NCBI GenBank assembly: GCA_964036195.1
Contig: OZ038452.1
Span: forward strand, 21,649,785 to 21,713,784
From: Sphaerolaimus hirsutus
Taxonomy: Eukaryota; Nematoda; Chromadorea; Monhysterida; Sphaerolaimidae
Direction of reading: 5' to 3'
DNA: 64,000 nt
Numbering within the stretch: the stretch's first letter is position 1; each line of letters starts with the position of its first letter. The position numbers and the translations under genes are program-made. Below the pieces are notes generated by a model. The model had not been told where the DNA came from. It saw only the letters and a program-made list of their open reading frames with translations, and did not search any database. Positions 13,201-24,567 of the stretch are shown here, piece after piece.

Positions 13201-13464
13201 GATACATCCACCCCTATAAAAGACCTATACGAACCGACGAAACACTCCCCAATACAAAAACTGGATTGTCAACCACATTGGCAAAGAGCCAATAAAAGGC
13301 TACCAAAACACACAATAAAAAGCCGAAAACCTCACCTTTCTCTTTTGTTTCGGGAAAGGATTCCAGTCGCGGATGAATTCGACCACTTTCTGCGTAGAAC
13401 CGCGCCGTTTTATGTCGCCCGCACTTTCGCTGGCGACCAGACGAGAAGCCGGCGTATCGGCCAT
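4271..13464 (-). CDS. Pak: p21-activated serine/threonine kinase (PAK, group I-like)
   Basis: This is a Rac/Cdc42 effector kinase acting at membranes and the actin cytoskeleton. Coding exons, in transcript order: 13464-13336, 12099-11924, 10888-10752, 10380-10254, 9840-9666, 8440-8274, 7818-7465, 7043-6723, 6344-6158, 4588-4271. They total 2091 nt (696 aa plus stop), all with GT/AG sites and matching phases. An in-frame TAA lies 15 nt before the ATG. The CRIB motif ([15 protein letters not shown]) is at about residues 65-79, followed by an autoinhibitory-like stretch through the third exon. Proline-rich SH3-ligand motifs ([19 protein letters not shown]) lie between that and the kinase. The kinase runs from about 413 to 670: Lys445 (VAVK), HRD Asp536, DFG 554-556, activation Thr570 in [13 protein letters not shown]. 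All catalytic residues are present. The region before the CRIB is short and lacks the usual N-terminal Nck-binding proline motif, so Pak3/max-2-type orthology is possible. Confidence 0.93.
4735..5235 (-). repeat. CTATCTATC / GGAGGCAAAATTTTGG repeat, inverted copy
   Basis: This is the fuller copy of the module at 3820-4165 in reverse orientation, lying in the last PAK intron (4589-6157). It ends near 5235 in GTCTC with adjoining long G- and C-runs. Confidence 0.55.
5362..6026 (-). mobile_element. hAT-like MITE, family 1, complete
   Basis: The ends are TAGGGTTGG... and ...CCAACCCTA, with an 8-bp target duplication GGTAGATC at 5354-5361 and 6027-6034. Subterminal blocks are poly-A/T with AACGTTTT. 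It lies in the last PAK intron. No transposase is encoded. Confidence 0.9.
8532..9655. mobile_element. CCGTATATCCTCGAATAA-family element split by a later insertion
   Basis: It starts with ACCGTATATCCTAGAATAAG and ends with ATTCGAGCATATACGGTA, and is interrupted at 8844-9565 by a hAT-like MITE. Other members with these ends are at 16612-17361, 23500-23890, 24259-24567, 42257-42366 and 48664-49032. This copy lies in PAK intron 5 (8441-9665). Confidence 0.6.
8844..9565. mobile_element. hAT-like MITE with ATATCG tandem arms
   Basis: The terminal inverted repeat is TAGGGTTCAAACGATAT, with a perfect 8-bp duplication CAAGAGGG at 8836-8843 and 9566-9573. Both subterminal arms (8850-8970 and 9367-9550) are built from tandem ATATCG/CGATAT hexamers. 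The centre is AT-rich and non-coding. Confidence 0.92.
9880..10210. repeat. Degenerate CCCGAT hexamer tract
   Basis: Scattered AATCCCGATCCCGAAA units lie in PAK intron 4 and resemble the tract at 1-305. No clear termini were found. Confidence 0.5.
10912..11325 (+). mobile_element. hAT-like MITE, CAGGGACGTA family
   Basis: The ends are GGGGGACGTATCCAGG and CCTGGATACGGCCCTG. Near-identical 8-bp flanks are ATTCTTTC (10904-10911) and ATTCTTAC (11326-11333). Inside are G-runs and a GGCGCC-rich block (11020-11085). It is in PAK intron 2 (10889-11923). Confidence 0.8.
11360..11815 (+). repeat. CTATCTATC / GGAGGCAAA repeat copy
   Basis: This is another copy of the module described at 3820-4165, within PAK intron 2. 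Confidence 0.5.
12170..13080 (+). repeat. CTATCTATC / GGAGGCAAA repeat, interrupted copy
   Basis: The module is present at 12170-12282 and resumes at 12737. The gap is exactly filled by the hAT-like MITE at 12283-12728. It is in PAK intron 1 (12100-13335). Confidence 0.55.
12283..12728 (-). mobile_element. hAT-like MITE, CAGGGACGTA family, nested
   Basis: The ends are CAAGGACGTAGCCAGG and CCTGGCTACGTCCCTG, with a perfect 8-bp duplication CTATCCCC at 12275-12282 and 12729-12736. It carries GGCGCC-rich and G/C-run blocks like the copy at 10912-11325. Confidence 0.9.
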
Positions 13465-15467
13465 GCTCAAAGGTGAATGTTAGCGCTGCAGTTAATATCG
13501 CTGCCGCTCGCAAGTGACGACGTGCAGGATTAAAAGTCGGTGCCGCATCTGAGCCGGCCGGATCTGAGCGGATTTGTCTCAATATACGCAATGTGTAATC
13601 CATTGAGAAAACAGAACTACTCGCTTCAAGGCTGCCCGCAGCCTGTGGTATGTTTATGCAATTATTATTGCAATAAAACAACAGACACACCCACTCGTTC
13701 CTTGCTCATACTTTGAGAGCCACTAAAGCATCAATTGAATACAGCAGCTCATATAGTATGCATAAGCACCTACCGTCTGAAGAGCTGGCAGCTAGAGGCA
13801 ATACCACACAGCTTAAAACACTCTGATGCGGGGTGCGGCTATGAAACCAAGCAGAGAACTTTTTGCAATCATCTGATGAGAAAAAATCATTTTCAAAAAC
13901 CGGCTCGGTCTTACTTCCAGTGAATTTAGGTGAAATTTTTGAGTGGAAAAGAAACTTACTAAATGCTCTATTGTTTTGTTTTATTTACCAGCCTTGTCAA
14001 TGAAAAACGATCAGACGGCGATTTTCGAGAAAAAAATTGCATTGTAAATGAATTGCTAAGCAGGGCCGCGTTGAATCACAAATTCACTTTTGATTTAATT
14101 TATAGCTGTATTTTTGAAGGAAAAAAACACAAAGAAACGGAATGGAATGTGCACGTCAGCGCTGCAGCGTATGCAGCATATGTTTCTCAGATCCGGGAAG
14201 CTCATGCGATCGAACAACACATGGGGCCGCTAGCGCCCACATTGCCACACCGAGCGGCGGGCGAACTACGCACCAATAACACAATGCAAAGTGCGCAAAA
14301 AGTTCGCCGACTGCACGGTGCAGCGCACTTGGCCAGGGATGCGAAATATCGAACGGCACTGAAATTTGCGCTCGCAGCGCGGCGCGGCCACACTCGCCGC
14401 CAGTCGTTGTTTGCCGTGACTAAGCGCAGTGCACGAGAAAGCCGCCCCGATCGGCTGTAAGCAGCGCGCTGAGTCAGCGCCAAAACTTCGCAGCCGAAAC
14501 ACAGTTTTGGATACAGTCGTACGGGCTAGGAAAGTGGTCGCTATTGACTAGTTGATGGGCGGAAGGAAATCGCGTTGCAAACGACGTGTGTGACGGTTTT
14601 TTGTGGGAAATTTGTCCCATTCCTAGTGATTATGCTGTTATGTTGTAAAATCGGGCATAAAACGACGAGGTATTCATTTCACGATACAACGAATAAATCA
14701 CCGATGGGAACAAAGACCATTCGGACCAAAAACGTAGACGAGCATTATCTCCAATTTAGTCGCCCGTGTGTCGGTGACTGCATCCAAAAATTGTGCCTTC
14801 ACGTTTTGGCCCGCCGCCCTCAAAGTGCCCGATTTCAAAAATGAAAAACGGCTCGTCCTTGAAGTTGTCGCCGCGCATGTGGCGCCCGAGGTTTTTCGGC
14901 CGCTGCGGCGGCGCGCGTCGCGCGCGCGGCATGCATTCGCGCCGCCTAATATGGTCAGGAAACGGTGGCTGCAGTCGTTCGAACTTTGATGTGCCCCGTG
15001 CCATGCCTTGCCGCGCTCGATTTGCGTGTAGTGATGGGTAATCGATTGGGCGGGCGGGCGCGCGGGCGCCCCTGTCACCCCATCATTACAATGTTGGATA
15101 CGCTGCGGCCTGCCGCGCGGCAGTGTCCAATGAATGACGCATCTATGCGCTGATCGCTGCTACTTTCATAACAGTTAAAATACTGCCGCCGGCCGGTGTA
15201 AAATGAAATGTACACGCTACTGCGGAATGATAAACAAACGCCGTTGAACTGAACCTTGATTGTATTTGCCTAGATGCGTTAAAATCTGGGTATACACTGC
15301 CTAAAACACTGCCGTTGCTAGATTTCCATTCCGTGACTCATCTCGCCGATTTTTTTCTCACTAATATGCATGATTCGAGAGTAAAAATAAAAGTAAAGTG
15401 ATACGTTTGTGTGTATTATCACCCATACAATTTCACGAGCAAAACAATATTCACAACACAACCATTG
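13465..15467. other. Intergenic DNA upstream of PAK; probable promoter and 5' UTR region
   Basis: This lies between the PAK start codon and the elongase stop codon. The stretch 14150-15120 is GC- and CpG-rich, as expected near a housekeeping promoter of the minus-strand PAK gene. I could not identify a TATA box, initiator or 5' UTR exon with confidence. ORFs up to 165 codons here (13963-14460, plus) resemble nothing known and are probably chance ORFs in GC-rich DNA. Confidence 0.4.
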
Positions 15468-18400
15468 TTAATCAAGCTTTGTCCCTCCATTCTTCACGCG
15501 CACGTAACCGTTGTCAACGTGCCCATTTTGTATCCCATTCAATGACTTCCGGTCACTAAGCTGTGCGAATTTGCCACCCCGCACGTAGTAGGCGGTGTAG
15601 AAATAGTGCGCAAACAACGCAAAGTAGGAAAAGTACATGAGCAGTGAATAGAAAAGGTTATCATAAGGTTGGTCGCATCGGATGCCCTTGTTTTTGAGCA
15701 AATAACTCCACAGTGAGATTGCCGTGCCAACTATCATCTGCAGCAGTTGACACACCGTTATGCTGAAATGGTGGAAACGTTTTACAGACTGAATGGGACC
15801 ACACACACTAGTTGACATCAAAATTCGTGTCAACTGAATTTGGTTTATTATGTGATTTGAACTTTCCCATGTGATAGAGCATACCTAGTTGATTTTATAT
15901 CGTGCCACTTATTTAATTTTCATTTTTGATAATTAAGTGTTTTGCTCATGCTAATTCATTTGCTTTTGAAGAAAAAAGTTGTGTCATTTAGTTGACATTC
16001 AGTTGACATTTATTTGTGATGTCAACTAGTGTGCGTGGGCCCAATGTCGGTGTGCGTGAACGTGTTTTGCACATGAATTGAAATTATGTGGCGCTAACGT
16101 GTAGGGAATGACAGGTGGAAGCTTGTGACCCAGTGATCTGATGGCGTAGTAGGAATACATTGCGGAATGGACGGCGAAATTCATTGTAATAAACCATCTG
16201 CCGGAGGCGGTCACCTGCCCGAAGCTGTACCACGTGTAGATCAACACGGTGGCATGGTGATACCTGTGAATAAATAAAAAGCGCTTGAAGCGGAGAAGAC
16301 CTTGGCTAGGCATCATTATTTGCAACACGATTAATCGGGCATACTATTGCCTGAATAATTCTCTCTGTTAGGCGAGCGAGAGTTTTGATGAAACCTGAGC
16401 AACATTTCAATATCAGAGCATCAATTTGTAATTAAATATCAATATTTGAATGTTTTTTAACATTCTCACCATCTATTTTTGTGTTTTGGCACTCTTCCAA
16501 CGTAATTCCTACCTGCTGTTCTATTGGAGGTGCCGTTCTATTGTATGTATACCATTCTATTAGAAGAAATACGGTATGCTCAATTGTGTCGTATTTCGAA
16601 CTAAAATGGTACTGTATATCCTCGAATAAGACGCCAGGGGAGTTAATTTTTCATCAGAGTTTTTGATGGGGGAGTTATTCAAGGGGAGGGGGGTATTTAT
16701 TTACCAGAATTTTCAGTAAAATCCATGATCAATATACTACACAAATTGGGTAACATTGGTTACATAAATCATTTGTGGAATACAAATTCCATCATTCATT
16801 TCGTAAAGTGTCAAATGTCATGTAAAATGTCAATAAAAAACTTATTACTAAAATTTGCATGACAATTGACACTTTGCACGACATTCTACATGACATTTGA
16901 CACATTACTTTACACTTCACAGGGTCTTGGATTGGCACCAGAGTTGCGAAAGCATATTTACATTTACCCGAAACCCCTGTACATTCCAGGCATTTATACG
17001 TACGTTTGTATTGACACTTTCAAAAAAGACTATGGCGTTGTTACGTCTTCCTGGTACAATTATGTACCTGGATAGCAGAGAAAACGTAAAAACGTCATTC
17101 TGGTGTGGTTTTCTACGATAATTTTTGTCAGAAAGTGTATGGAAAGGTACTCTTCATTGTGAAGGAGCATTCTATAAGCCCCATTTCTATTTTCTAGTTT
17201 GAAAGTGCTCATTTTTTGCATGAACGGCACAATACATGCTTAAGGGGGTGGGGGGTGAGGTTCGAGGAGGGAGTTATTTTTTCCCCAGTCAGCTAACAGG
17301 GGGGAGTTATTCGAGGGGGGAGGGGTTCGAGAAGGAGGGACTTAATCGGGGATACACGGTAAATAGTGATGGAATCGCACCAAAGTCTGTCAACATTTTT
17401 TCTGTGGCGCCCTTGGCATATGGCGCACAATCCTAAAAGGGTGCCAAATGGTGCTAACGGGGTCTCAGCGGGAGTTTTGCAAAATGACAAAAAAAGTAAA
17501 AATGAGGCCATCGTAAATACCGTATTTCTTCTAATAGAACGGCATACCTCCAATAGAACGGCAGGTTTTGGCACGTTTTTGCATTCATGAAAACAATAGA
17601 ACGGCAGCCTCCAATTGAACGGCACCTCCAATTGAGCGGCAGGTTAAATTATGTTGGGAGTGTGCCAAAACACAACAATTAATCAAAAACGGATGTAGGG
17701 AACATTCAAAGCATAGAAATAAGTGTTGAATCTCAAATTGATGCTCTGATATTAAAATATTGCTCAAGTTTCATTGAAAAATAAGGCTATGTTGAAATAA
17801 GAAATCTCTGAAAAAATTGGTGAAAAAAATAGAACGGCACCTCTAATAGAACGGCAGGTAAAAAGGTTGACGAAAAAAATAGAACGGCGCTCTTCTATTA
17901 GAAGAAATACGGTATATGTTATGCAGAGTGTCAAAAGTCATGTAAAGTGTCGAACATTTTTTGCCAATCGTTTGACATTTTTCATGACACTCTACACGAC
18001 TTTTGAAACTTTGCATGACATTATGACACTTTGCATGCATTTACAGGTTATATTAGAGGGCCTTGGAAAGAGTGGCCCACGGTAGCGATAAACGTCAGGC
18101 TAGAAGCTGATAAAATTTGCAAAATTGCAAAATTTCCGGCGCAGAGTCCACAACCTACCAATGCAGGAATATCAGCTTCTGTTTTCTGAGAAGTATGAAG
18201 GCCGTGTCAAGCAGCTCGACCATCTTGCTCAACGCGAACGCCCAGGACCAGAACGCCGTTACGCCCACGGCATACGAATTGATGCACACGCTGCGATATT
18301 TGACAACCGTTTGACATCCATGAAGGTGGATTGAATCAAGACTGGCGCACTGCATCATAGTTGTTAAAACGTATTTACGTTTACTCGATAAATACGGATA

Positions 18401-19784
18401 CTCGAGTACTGCGCAAATACGTTTACGTTTTCCCCCGAAAAAAATACCGGTACGCACTTACTCGCGTACTTTTAGAAAGTACGCAAGTTCCGAAAACGTA
18501 TTTAAGCGGGACATAGAAGGTGACATTTTGACAGACAGAATGTGACAAAAATAGGACATTTTCCTAAGAAATACCTAAATAGTTATCGGGAGAAAAAACC
18601 CACATATTTAATGTATTCTAGAGTAAAAATTGACAAAATTTCTGATTTTTACGTTTTCTGTGAGAAAAATACTCACTTTAACATTTTGTATGGGAAAAAT
18701 ACTCAGTTTTACGTTTTCTGTGAGAAAAAAATACTCAGTTTTACGTTTTCTCTGAAAAAAGTATTTTACTCATGCTTTACGCAGTGTAAAAGTATTTAAA
18801 AAATACTTTACGTTTTCTGTACTCAGGGTTGCGTAAAAATAAAATACTTTACATTTATGTTTACTTTGAAAAAAGTTCAGTACTTTGAACAACTCTGCAC
18901 TGCATCACGGCAGAGTTAGTTAAAGTACTGAACATTTTTATAAAGTAAACGTAAACGTAAAGAATTTTTCTTACTCACCACTGAGTACAGAAAAAGTAAA
19001 AAATTTTTTACTTTTACACTGCGTAAACGCGAGTAAAATACTTTTTCCCAGAGAAAACGTAAAAACGAAATTGTTTATAGGGAAAACGTAAAAATTGGTA
19101 TATTTTCTTACAGAAAACGTAAAAGTGAGCGATTATATCACAGAAAAAGTCAGTATTTTTTCAAATTTACTCTGGTATACATCAAAGGTGTGTTTTCCTC
19201 TCGTGGTACGTATTTCTTAGGAGAATGTCTTATGTTTGTCACGTTCTTTTTGGCAAAATGACATTTTCTGTCCCCTAAAAATACGTTTTCTGTACTCGCG
19301 TACTTTCAAAAAGTACGCGAGTAAGTGAGTACCGGTATTTTTTTCGTGCGGAAACGTTAACATATTTACGCAGTACTCGAGTATACGTATTTATCGAGTA
19401 AACGTAAATACGTTTTAACAACTATGCATCACGGAGACGCACTAGATAGTCATCCGCTAAGCAACGACTGTTCTCGCCGCACCTGTACTGCAGTCCTCCG
19501 TTCACCAAAGAATCGTAAAACTCGGGCAACATTCGGCTCAATCCGACCGCGCTGAAAACTGCCAGCGCGGAATTCCACGCGAACATGGTCGTCCTCAGAT
19601 CGAAGGGCTTGTGTCGCTGGCGCATCACCCTTCTGCCGAGCAGCACGGCGGACAGGTACAGGCCGGCGGCCGCCCACGACAGCCACCAGTGCCGGCGCGC
19701 CCACGAGGTGTGCAGCCGCGCGTCGAAGTGCCGCTCGATGTCCAGCGCCCAGCCGTAGTCGTAGGCGTCGCTCGACGGGCGCAT
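15468..19784 (-). CDS. Elovl6: Very-long-chain fatty acid elongase, ELOVL6 type
   Basis: This is an ER multi-pass 3-ketoacyl-CoA synthase that adds two carbons from malonyl-CoA to long-chain acyl-CoA. Coding exons: 19784-19483, 18290-18159, 16263-16113, 15788-15468. They total 906 nt (301 aa plus stop). All elongase boxes are present: KxxExxD (KMVELLD, Lys123), HxxHH (HWYHH, 144-148, split by an intron), HxxMYxYY (HSAMYSYY) and TxxQxxQ (TVCQLLQ). Hydrophobic segments follow the family pattern. The size is close to ELOVL6 (about 265-315 aa). The third donor (CCT|GTCATT) is weak but keeps phase and is the least certain site. Intron 1 holds two inverted repeat elements, and most of intron 3 is a MITE. 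ELOVL3/6 subgroup assignment rests on motif similarity. Confidence 0.93.
15795..16042. mobile_element. ACACTAGTT-family MITE in elongase intron 3
   Basis: The ends are GGGACCACACACACTAG and CTAGTGTGCGTGGGCCC, with AAT duplicated at 15792-15794 and 16043-16045. It makes up most of the 324-nt intron 15789-16112. Its right edge is only 7 nt from the acceptor. Confidence 0.82.
16612..17361. mobile_element. CCGTATATCCTCGAATAA-family element
   Basis: The ends are TACTGTATATCCTCGAATAA and TTAATCGGGGATACACGGTA, with GGGGGAGTTATT blocks inside each end. It lies in elongase intron 2 (16264-18158). Confidence 0.55.
17517..17915. mobile_element. MITE with CCGTATTTCTTCTAATAGAACGGC ends
   Basis: Inverted ends TACCGTATTTCTTCTAATAG and CTATTAGAAGAAATACGGTA flank repeated AGAACGGCACCTCCAAT units. 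A second full copy is at 44016-44354 and a single end is at about 16495-16575. Confidence 0.65.
18358..18897 (+). mobile_element. TAAACGTAAATACG-family repeat, copy A of an inverted pair
   Basis: It starts TAGTTGTTAAAACGTATTTAC, contains runs of ACGTTTTCTGTGAGAAAAA units, and ends AGTACTTTGAACAACTCTG. It lies in elongase intron 1 and is flanked by ACTGCATCA on both sides. Relatives are at 18911-19424, 26646-27172, 35640-36245 and 44615-45095. Confidence 0.7.
18911..19424 (-). mobile_element. TAAACGTAAATACG-family repeat, copy B, inverted
   Basis: This is the mirror image of copy A, from CAGAGTTAGTTAAAGTACTG to ACGTTTTAACAACTA. It is flanked by ACTGCATCACGG on the left and ATGCATCACGG on the right, the same target that flanks copy A. 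Confidence 0.7.
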
Positions 19785-21267
19785 GGCGGCCGATCGCGTG
19801 CAGTCGCGCTGCGGTTGGAATCAGTGAAAAATATCATACACAGGAAATGAAAGAAGTCTTAACACGTGAATATTCACGATTCACATGTTAAGCGTGTGCA
19901 AATAGTAAATGCACGAGATTGTGGGTATTGACTTCGACGCACAAGAAAAGTTTTCACACGATCAGTGTGATTATGTAAGCTGAATGGAAATTTCGCTTAT
20001 TTCTGCACACTTTCACGATGGGTGAAAAATCAAGCTGATAATGCGGTATTTCTGATAAATAATGCAAAATTTAGATTATTACTGTGACAACAATATAAAT
20101 ATGTCTAGGTGATAAATTTAATATTCATCTTAATTTCCCGAAAGATTTTCCATTGTGGTGGCGTTTGGCACAAAACTGCGCACGTTACGTGATCTTGAAT
20201 GTAATATTAAAATAGACATTTACTTATTTATATAGGTACTTATTTAAAAACATAGGTATTCACTCAACCATAGGTATTTCCACGATATGCAAGCAGGGGT
20301 CAGATACGTATACGATTTTACGCTCAAGATCTAATAAATACTTTCAATGCCTAATATTTTCGTTCAGTAAAAACCTTGTCCCACTTTTTCCGCCTCAAAA
20401 CGCCGATTGAAATCTCTCCTTAAATTCGAAAGGCAACTCAATCAGGTGTTTATGCTTGACAGAATCAGATAAAATGACCAGTTTTTAATCAAATTTTGCA
20501 CGATTTAGTACTGAAGACGCTATGGCGTCAGCTTGAGTCGCCGCAACCCGCACTTGTACATACACATTGTCAGGTCTCATTCATAGGCATGATCATAATC
20601 ATACTTGGGAATTTTCCACGCGTGACGCTAGGGGATGCTGGAAAAGATAAAATGTAAGAACAGTAAATTCATGTTCAGCGCTCGTAATGGTGAAAATAAC
20701 GGGGCTTTCACAACAATAAATCGTGCCTTGAAGGCATGCGAACATGGATATCTCGTTTTAGCTCGTGCTAGTCCATCGCGGGTGAAAATAATACTGAAAA
20801 ATGTTTGTTGAAAGTGATATTTATGTATGGATAGATAAAAGACAGCTGCTGATCGAATACCAAAAGCAGCGGAGCAATTTCCACGCGCCGGCGCCACATT
20901 TCCCAGAGCATACCGGTGGGAAACGCCGCCAAAACATACCTTAGCAGAATTATTACGCAGAACAGCGTCTAGTGCGGATAAGCCACGTCAAAAACTATGT
21001 ATCTCTAACAAATTCTGACGTGTAGCGCACAACAATAAACTAAGCGTAGACGCGTAAATCAACGGAAACCGGGCGGGGCGGCGCAGACGGCACGGGACCG
21101 GGGAGGGATCAATACGATCGCATGCTTTACAGCTCAACATGCGCGCGAGATGGTCCGGCGGCAGAAATGACGCGGCCGCTCTCAAACGCACACGCACCGC
21201 AGTGCGATGCAAAAGCGACCCGCAACGCAGCGCGCCAGTGGCAGGGGCATTGGCAGACTGAGGTCTA
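19785..21267. other. Intergenic DNA upstream of the elongase
   Basis: This should contain the elongase promoter and 5' UTR. GC-rich patches occur at 21050-21260. No gene, RNA or clear promoter element was identified. Confidence 0.4.
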
Positions 21268-21984
21268 GTACACATGTAAACCCATTACACATCTAGACCC
21301 GCCACCCATCTCATTCCACCCATTACCATCTAGATCCATTACCCCATAGATGGGTGATATAATGTAAACGTTATAAATTAAATTTATTATTGATTTATAT
21401 CATCATTAAGCATGGTATATTTATTAATTTATATACCGTATTTCCTCAAAATACCCCCCAGGGGGTGATTGTTTCAGAGTGAGAATTTTGAGAGAAAAAC
21501 GTGAAAAATGCAACAATAACCACCATTTATAAGTTTTTACAGCCTTATATAAGGATGTAGATGGTATAAACGATGTTCTAACATAACACAGTAAGTGTTT
21601 TGAGCATCTGTTATGCATTTCCCGGACCACAAATTCATAGTGCCGATTTTGAGGGGGGTATTTCGAGGGGGGGGTATTTCGAGGAAATATGGTATATATA
21701 AAATTTATTGAATGATTTAATAAATTAATGAACTTATAAATAAGTTGATTGATGTTAAATTAATTAATAAACTCATAAATACTGTATTTTCTCGAAATAC
21801 CCCCTCAAAATTTCCACTCTGAAAAAATAAACCCTCTGGAGGTATTTCGAGGAAATACGGTAAGTTAAAATACATAAATTTTAAAATTAAATACATAGGC
21901 TTAGATGTATAATGGGTCTAGACGGGTAAAGGGCAGAATTAGATTGGTACCGGGTCTAGATGTGTAATGGATTTAGATGTGTAC
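21268..21984. mobile_element. Foldback element with CATCTAGACCCG arms
   Basis: Inverted arms read ACCCATTACACATCTAGACC (left) and GGTCTAGATGTGTAATGGAT (right). The interior holds small palindromes with CCGTATTTCCTCAAAATACC ends at 21434-21693 and 21782-21862. These resemble the element at 27803-27908. Confidence 0.6.
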
Positions 21985-22498
21985 AGGCGCAGGGTCCATT
22001 GGCACTGCATTGCACAGGCAGAACATTGCCCACTGCCCGGCGGCACCGCACCGGGGGCAGACGAGGGAAGGGACGCGTCTGAATGGGGTTTTCTCGTCAC
22101 ACACGAACGGCGCACGAGCGCATGCGATGCAATTGCACCGCTAATGTTAAGCAGAATGCGAAGCCGGCCCACTAATCAATTCATGCGTTGGTCGCGTGCC
22201 CTTCGCGAGTACGCGAGTACGAACGGTACGCTTCTCATTACAAATGGCAAAATTGACGTTTTTCGTTTACTCGTGACCAACGTCACCAATCATCAATCGT
22301 AACGACACAATCGCCCATCGGCAACACTCGTCTACCCACCAATTTTCGCGGTTGAAAAAAACGTCGGAAACGCTAAATTACAAAACGTGATAATGAAATG
22401 CAAAAGAGCACTGCTCAAGAGAATCTCCTATTACAATGAACGTTCTCCTGTTTCAGCTCCCTGCCACGCATCACGATGCAAAACACATTCGTCAAAAT

Positions 22499-22725
22499 GG
22501 GCCCCCATTAGCTGGATATCAACTGAATTCATGTCAACTAAATTTTGGTTAATTACGTTATTTCAACTATGCTATGTCATAGAGCATAGTTAATTTTATA
22601 TAGTGACACTAAATTTTCATTGTTTCTGTTAACTGCGATGCTTTAAATCGTTTGTGTTTTTTAGTTGACATTAGTCCGCATTCAGTTGACAGGAATTTGC
22701 GATGTCAACTAGCTAGTAGAGGCCC
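22499..22725. mobile_element. ACACTAGTT-family MITE, diverged
   Basis: The ends are GGGCCCCCATTAGCTGGAT and AGCTAGTAGAGGCCC, with AAT at 22496-22498 and 22726-22728. The inner AACTGAATTC...GTCAACTA layout matches the copy at 15795-16042. Confidence 0.7.
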
Positions 22726-23128
22726 AATGACGCGACAATCTCGAAACGCTCATCAGAGAAAAGAATCTTCAGCGAGCATCTCACTTATAAATTATAAATC
22801 ATGCATCTTACTCTGTCAGCATTCCTATAGTGAGATGGTTCATAAAAAAATAACCGAGCAACGCGAACAACTGTACACATATTTGAATAAATATAAATAC
22901 TACGAACATACCCAATTAGTTTACCAACAACGAAAGGGAAAGGAACAATGGCAAAGATCGTCGTTTAGTGGAACGCGGTAAAAAAACGAAACGGTGAAGC
23001 GGTTTGAATGGTACAGAATTCATTGGTCGGAAGAATGATTGTTTTTTTAGAAGCCCTTAAATTACGTTGAAAATCAAATTAGTGCGGATTCTGTGATGGA
23101 ATTCACGCGGAAAGGAGGTTGCACCAAT

Positions 23129-23376
23129 GGCCCTACACACACTAGTTTTCACCGTGACTGATGTAAAAACTGAAATGGCGACATGGCGACAAACAGTACA
23201 GCCTGCTCTCATTGTATGCCATGTGTTTTCGTTTAAAAAAATTCAAATTTAAACTCTCATTGATGTAAACTCACATAACAATTTAATAAAATCATTCAAT
23301 AGTGTTGATGAATCTGCATTTGAAAAAAATTCAGTTTTCCCACGAAGTCACGGTGAAAACTAGTGTGTGTAGGCAC
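23129..23376. mobile_element. ACACTAGTT-family MITE, TTTTCACCGTGAC subfamily
   Basis: The termini CTACACACACTAGTTTTCAC and GTGAAAACTAGTGTGTGTAG are inverted. A related copy is at 52779-53003. The target duplication is not clear. Confidence 0.65.
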
Positions 23377-23499
23377 TTTTGTGATCATGACAACGCCAAG
23401 GGCCCGCCAACAAATGGTGCCAGCACCAATCACTACACCTGAGCACTGACAGGAAGTAGCCCGGTACTGATATGAAATTTTATCGTAAAAAGGGCATAC

Positions 23500-23890
23500 C
23501 GTATTTACTCGAATAATCCCCCCACTTTAATAATACCCCATCTGTTAAACGTGTGAGGAAAAAGGATCCCCTCAATGATGGAAGTAGGTAATAGGAACCT
23601 CCTAGCACATAAGTGCAAAGTTATCTATTAAAAACAATCGATGAAGCCAGTCCAAGCAAAATAGCTGTGTCTGGTTTAATTCATAGAATGGAAATGCAGC
23701 ACACCCGATGTGCAAATATGCAATGGAATGTGCACTACCAATGGAAACAGACATAATGTGTATGTAGCGTGATCGATACACGCCTGAAGATTTTGATGAA
23801 ATAATACATCTCCCCTTGAATAATTCCCCCCTCGAAAAAGTTCTGACGAAAAAAAATTCCCCAGGGGAATTATTCGAGTAAATACGGTAG
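23500..23890. mobile_element. CCGTATATCCTCGAATAA-family element
   Basis: The ends are TACCGTATTTACTCGAATAA and TTATTCGAGTAAATACGGTA, a near-perfect inverted pair. Confidence 0.6.
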
Positions 23891-24258
23891 AGTTGTATCT
23901 TCAGACATCCAGCCGACCAATGCACTCGGTAGCAACTTGATTAATAACCTGTAAAAACGCACGGGCGAGTGAAAGCATCTGCTGCGAAGCGTATTCTGCC
24001 TAAATTAGAAATGAAATCATCAGACTGGCACTGACATCCCAGTTTAACGCCATTCCTAAAAAATACACAAATCACGTAAAAAACGACATGATATTCATCA
24101 GCATAATGCCGAACCACAGTTCAGGGAATGATTTCAGCGAAAGCAGTGAACACGGACACTATTCGCCTCAACCACCAACTGCAAATAGTGTTGCGTTGAC
24201 GGAATTGTATACCTATTCTAGGATACATGCATACGTACCTGCGTGTACTTTAAAAGCA

Positions 24259-24567
24259 TTTACCGTATATACGTACTCGAATAAGTGTGCCCATGGGAGT
24301 TATTTTTCGTCAGATTTGTGTTTGACTGGGGAATTATTTGAGGGGAGGTTTTGTTCTTTCGTCGGAATAAATATAAAGTGATGATCAATATATTGTATGA
24401 ATAGAAAACAATTGTAAAGAAAACACACATAAAAAGGTCTTTTATACATGTCTTTGTCAGCCATTATAGAGGAGGGGGTTTCGAGAGGGAGTTATTTTTC
24501 CTCAGTCAACTAACAGGGGGGGGGGGAGTTATTCGAGTGAGGGGACTTTATCGAGGTTATACGGTAC
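24259..24567. mobile_element. CCGTATATCCTCGAATAA-family element
   Basis: The ends are TACCGTATATACGTACTCGA and TTATCGAGGTTATACGGTA, with GGGGAGTTATT blocks inside. Confidence 0.55.

Noticed and set aside
13963..14460. 165-codon plus-strand ORF upstream of PAK
   Set aside because: It lies in GC-rich promoter-like DNA, has no recognisable domain, and has overlapping ORFs on the other strand.
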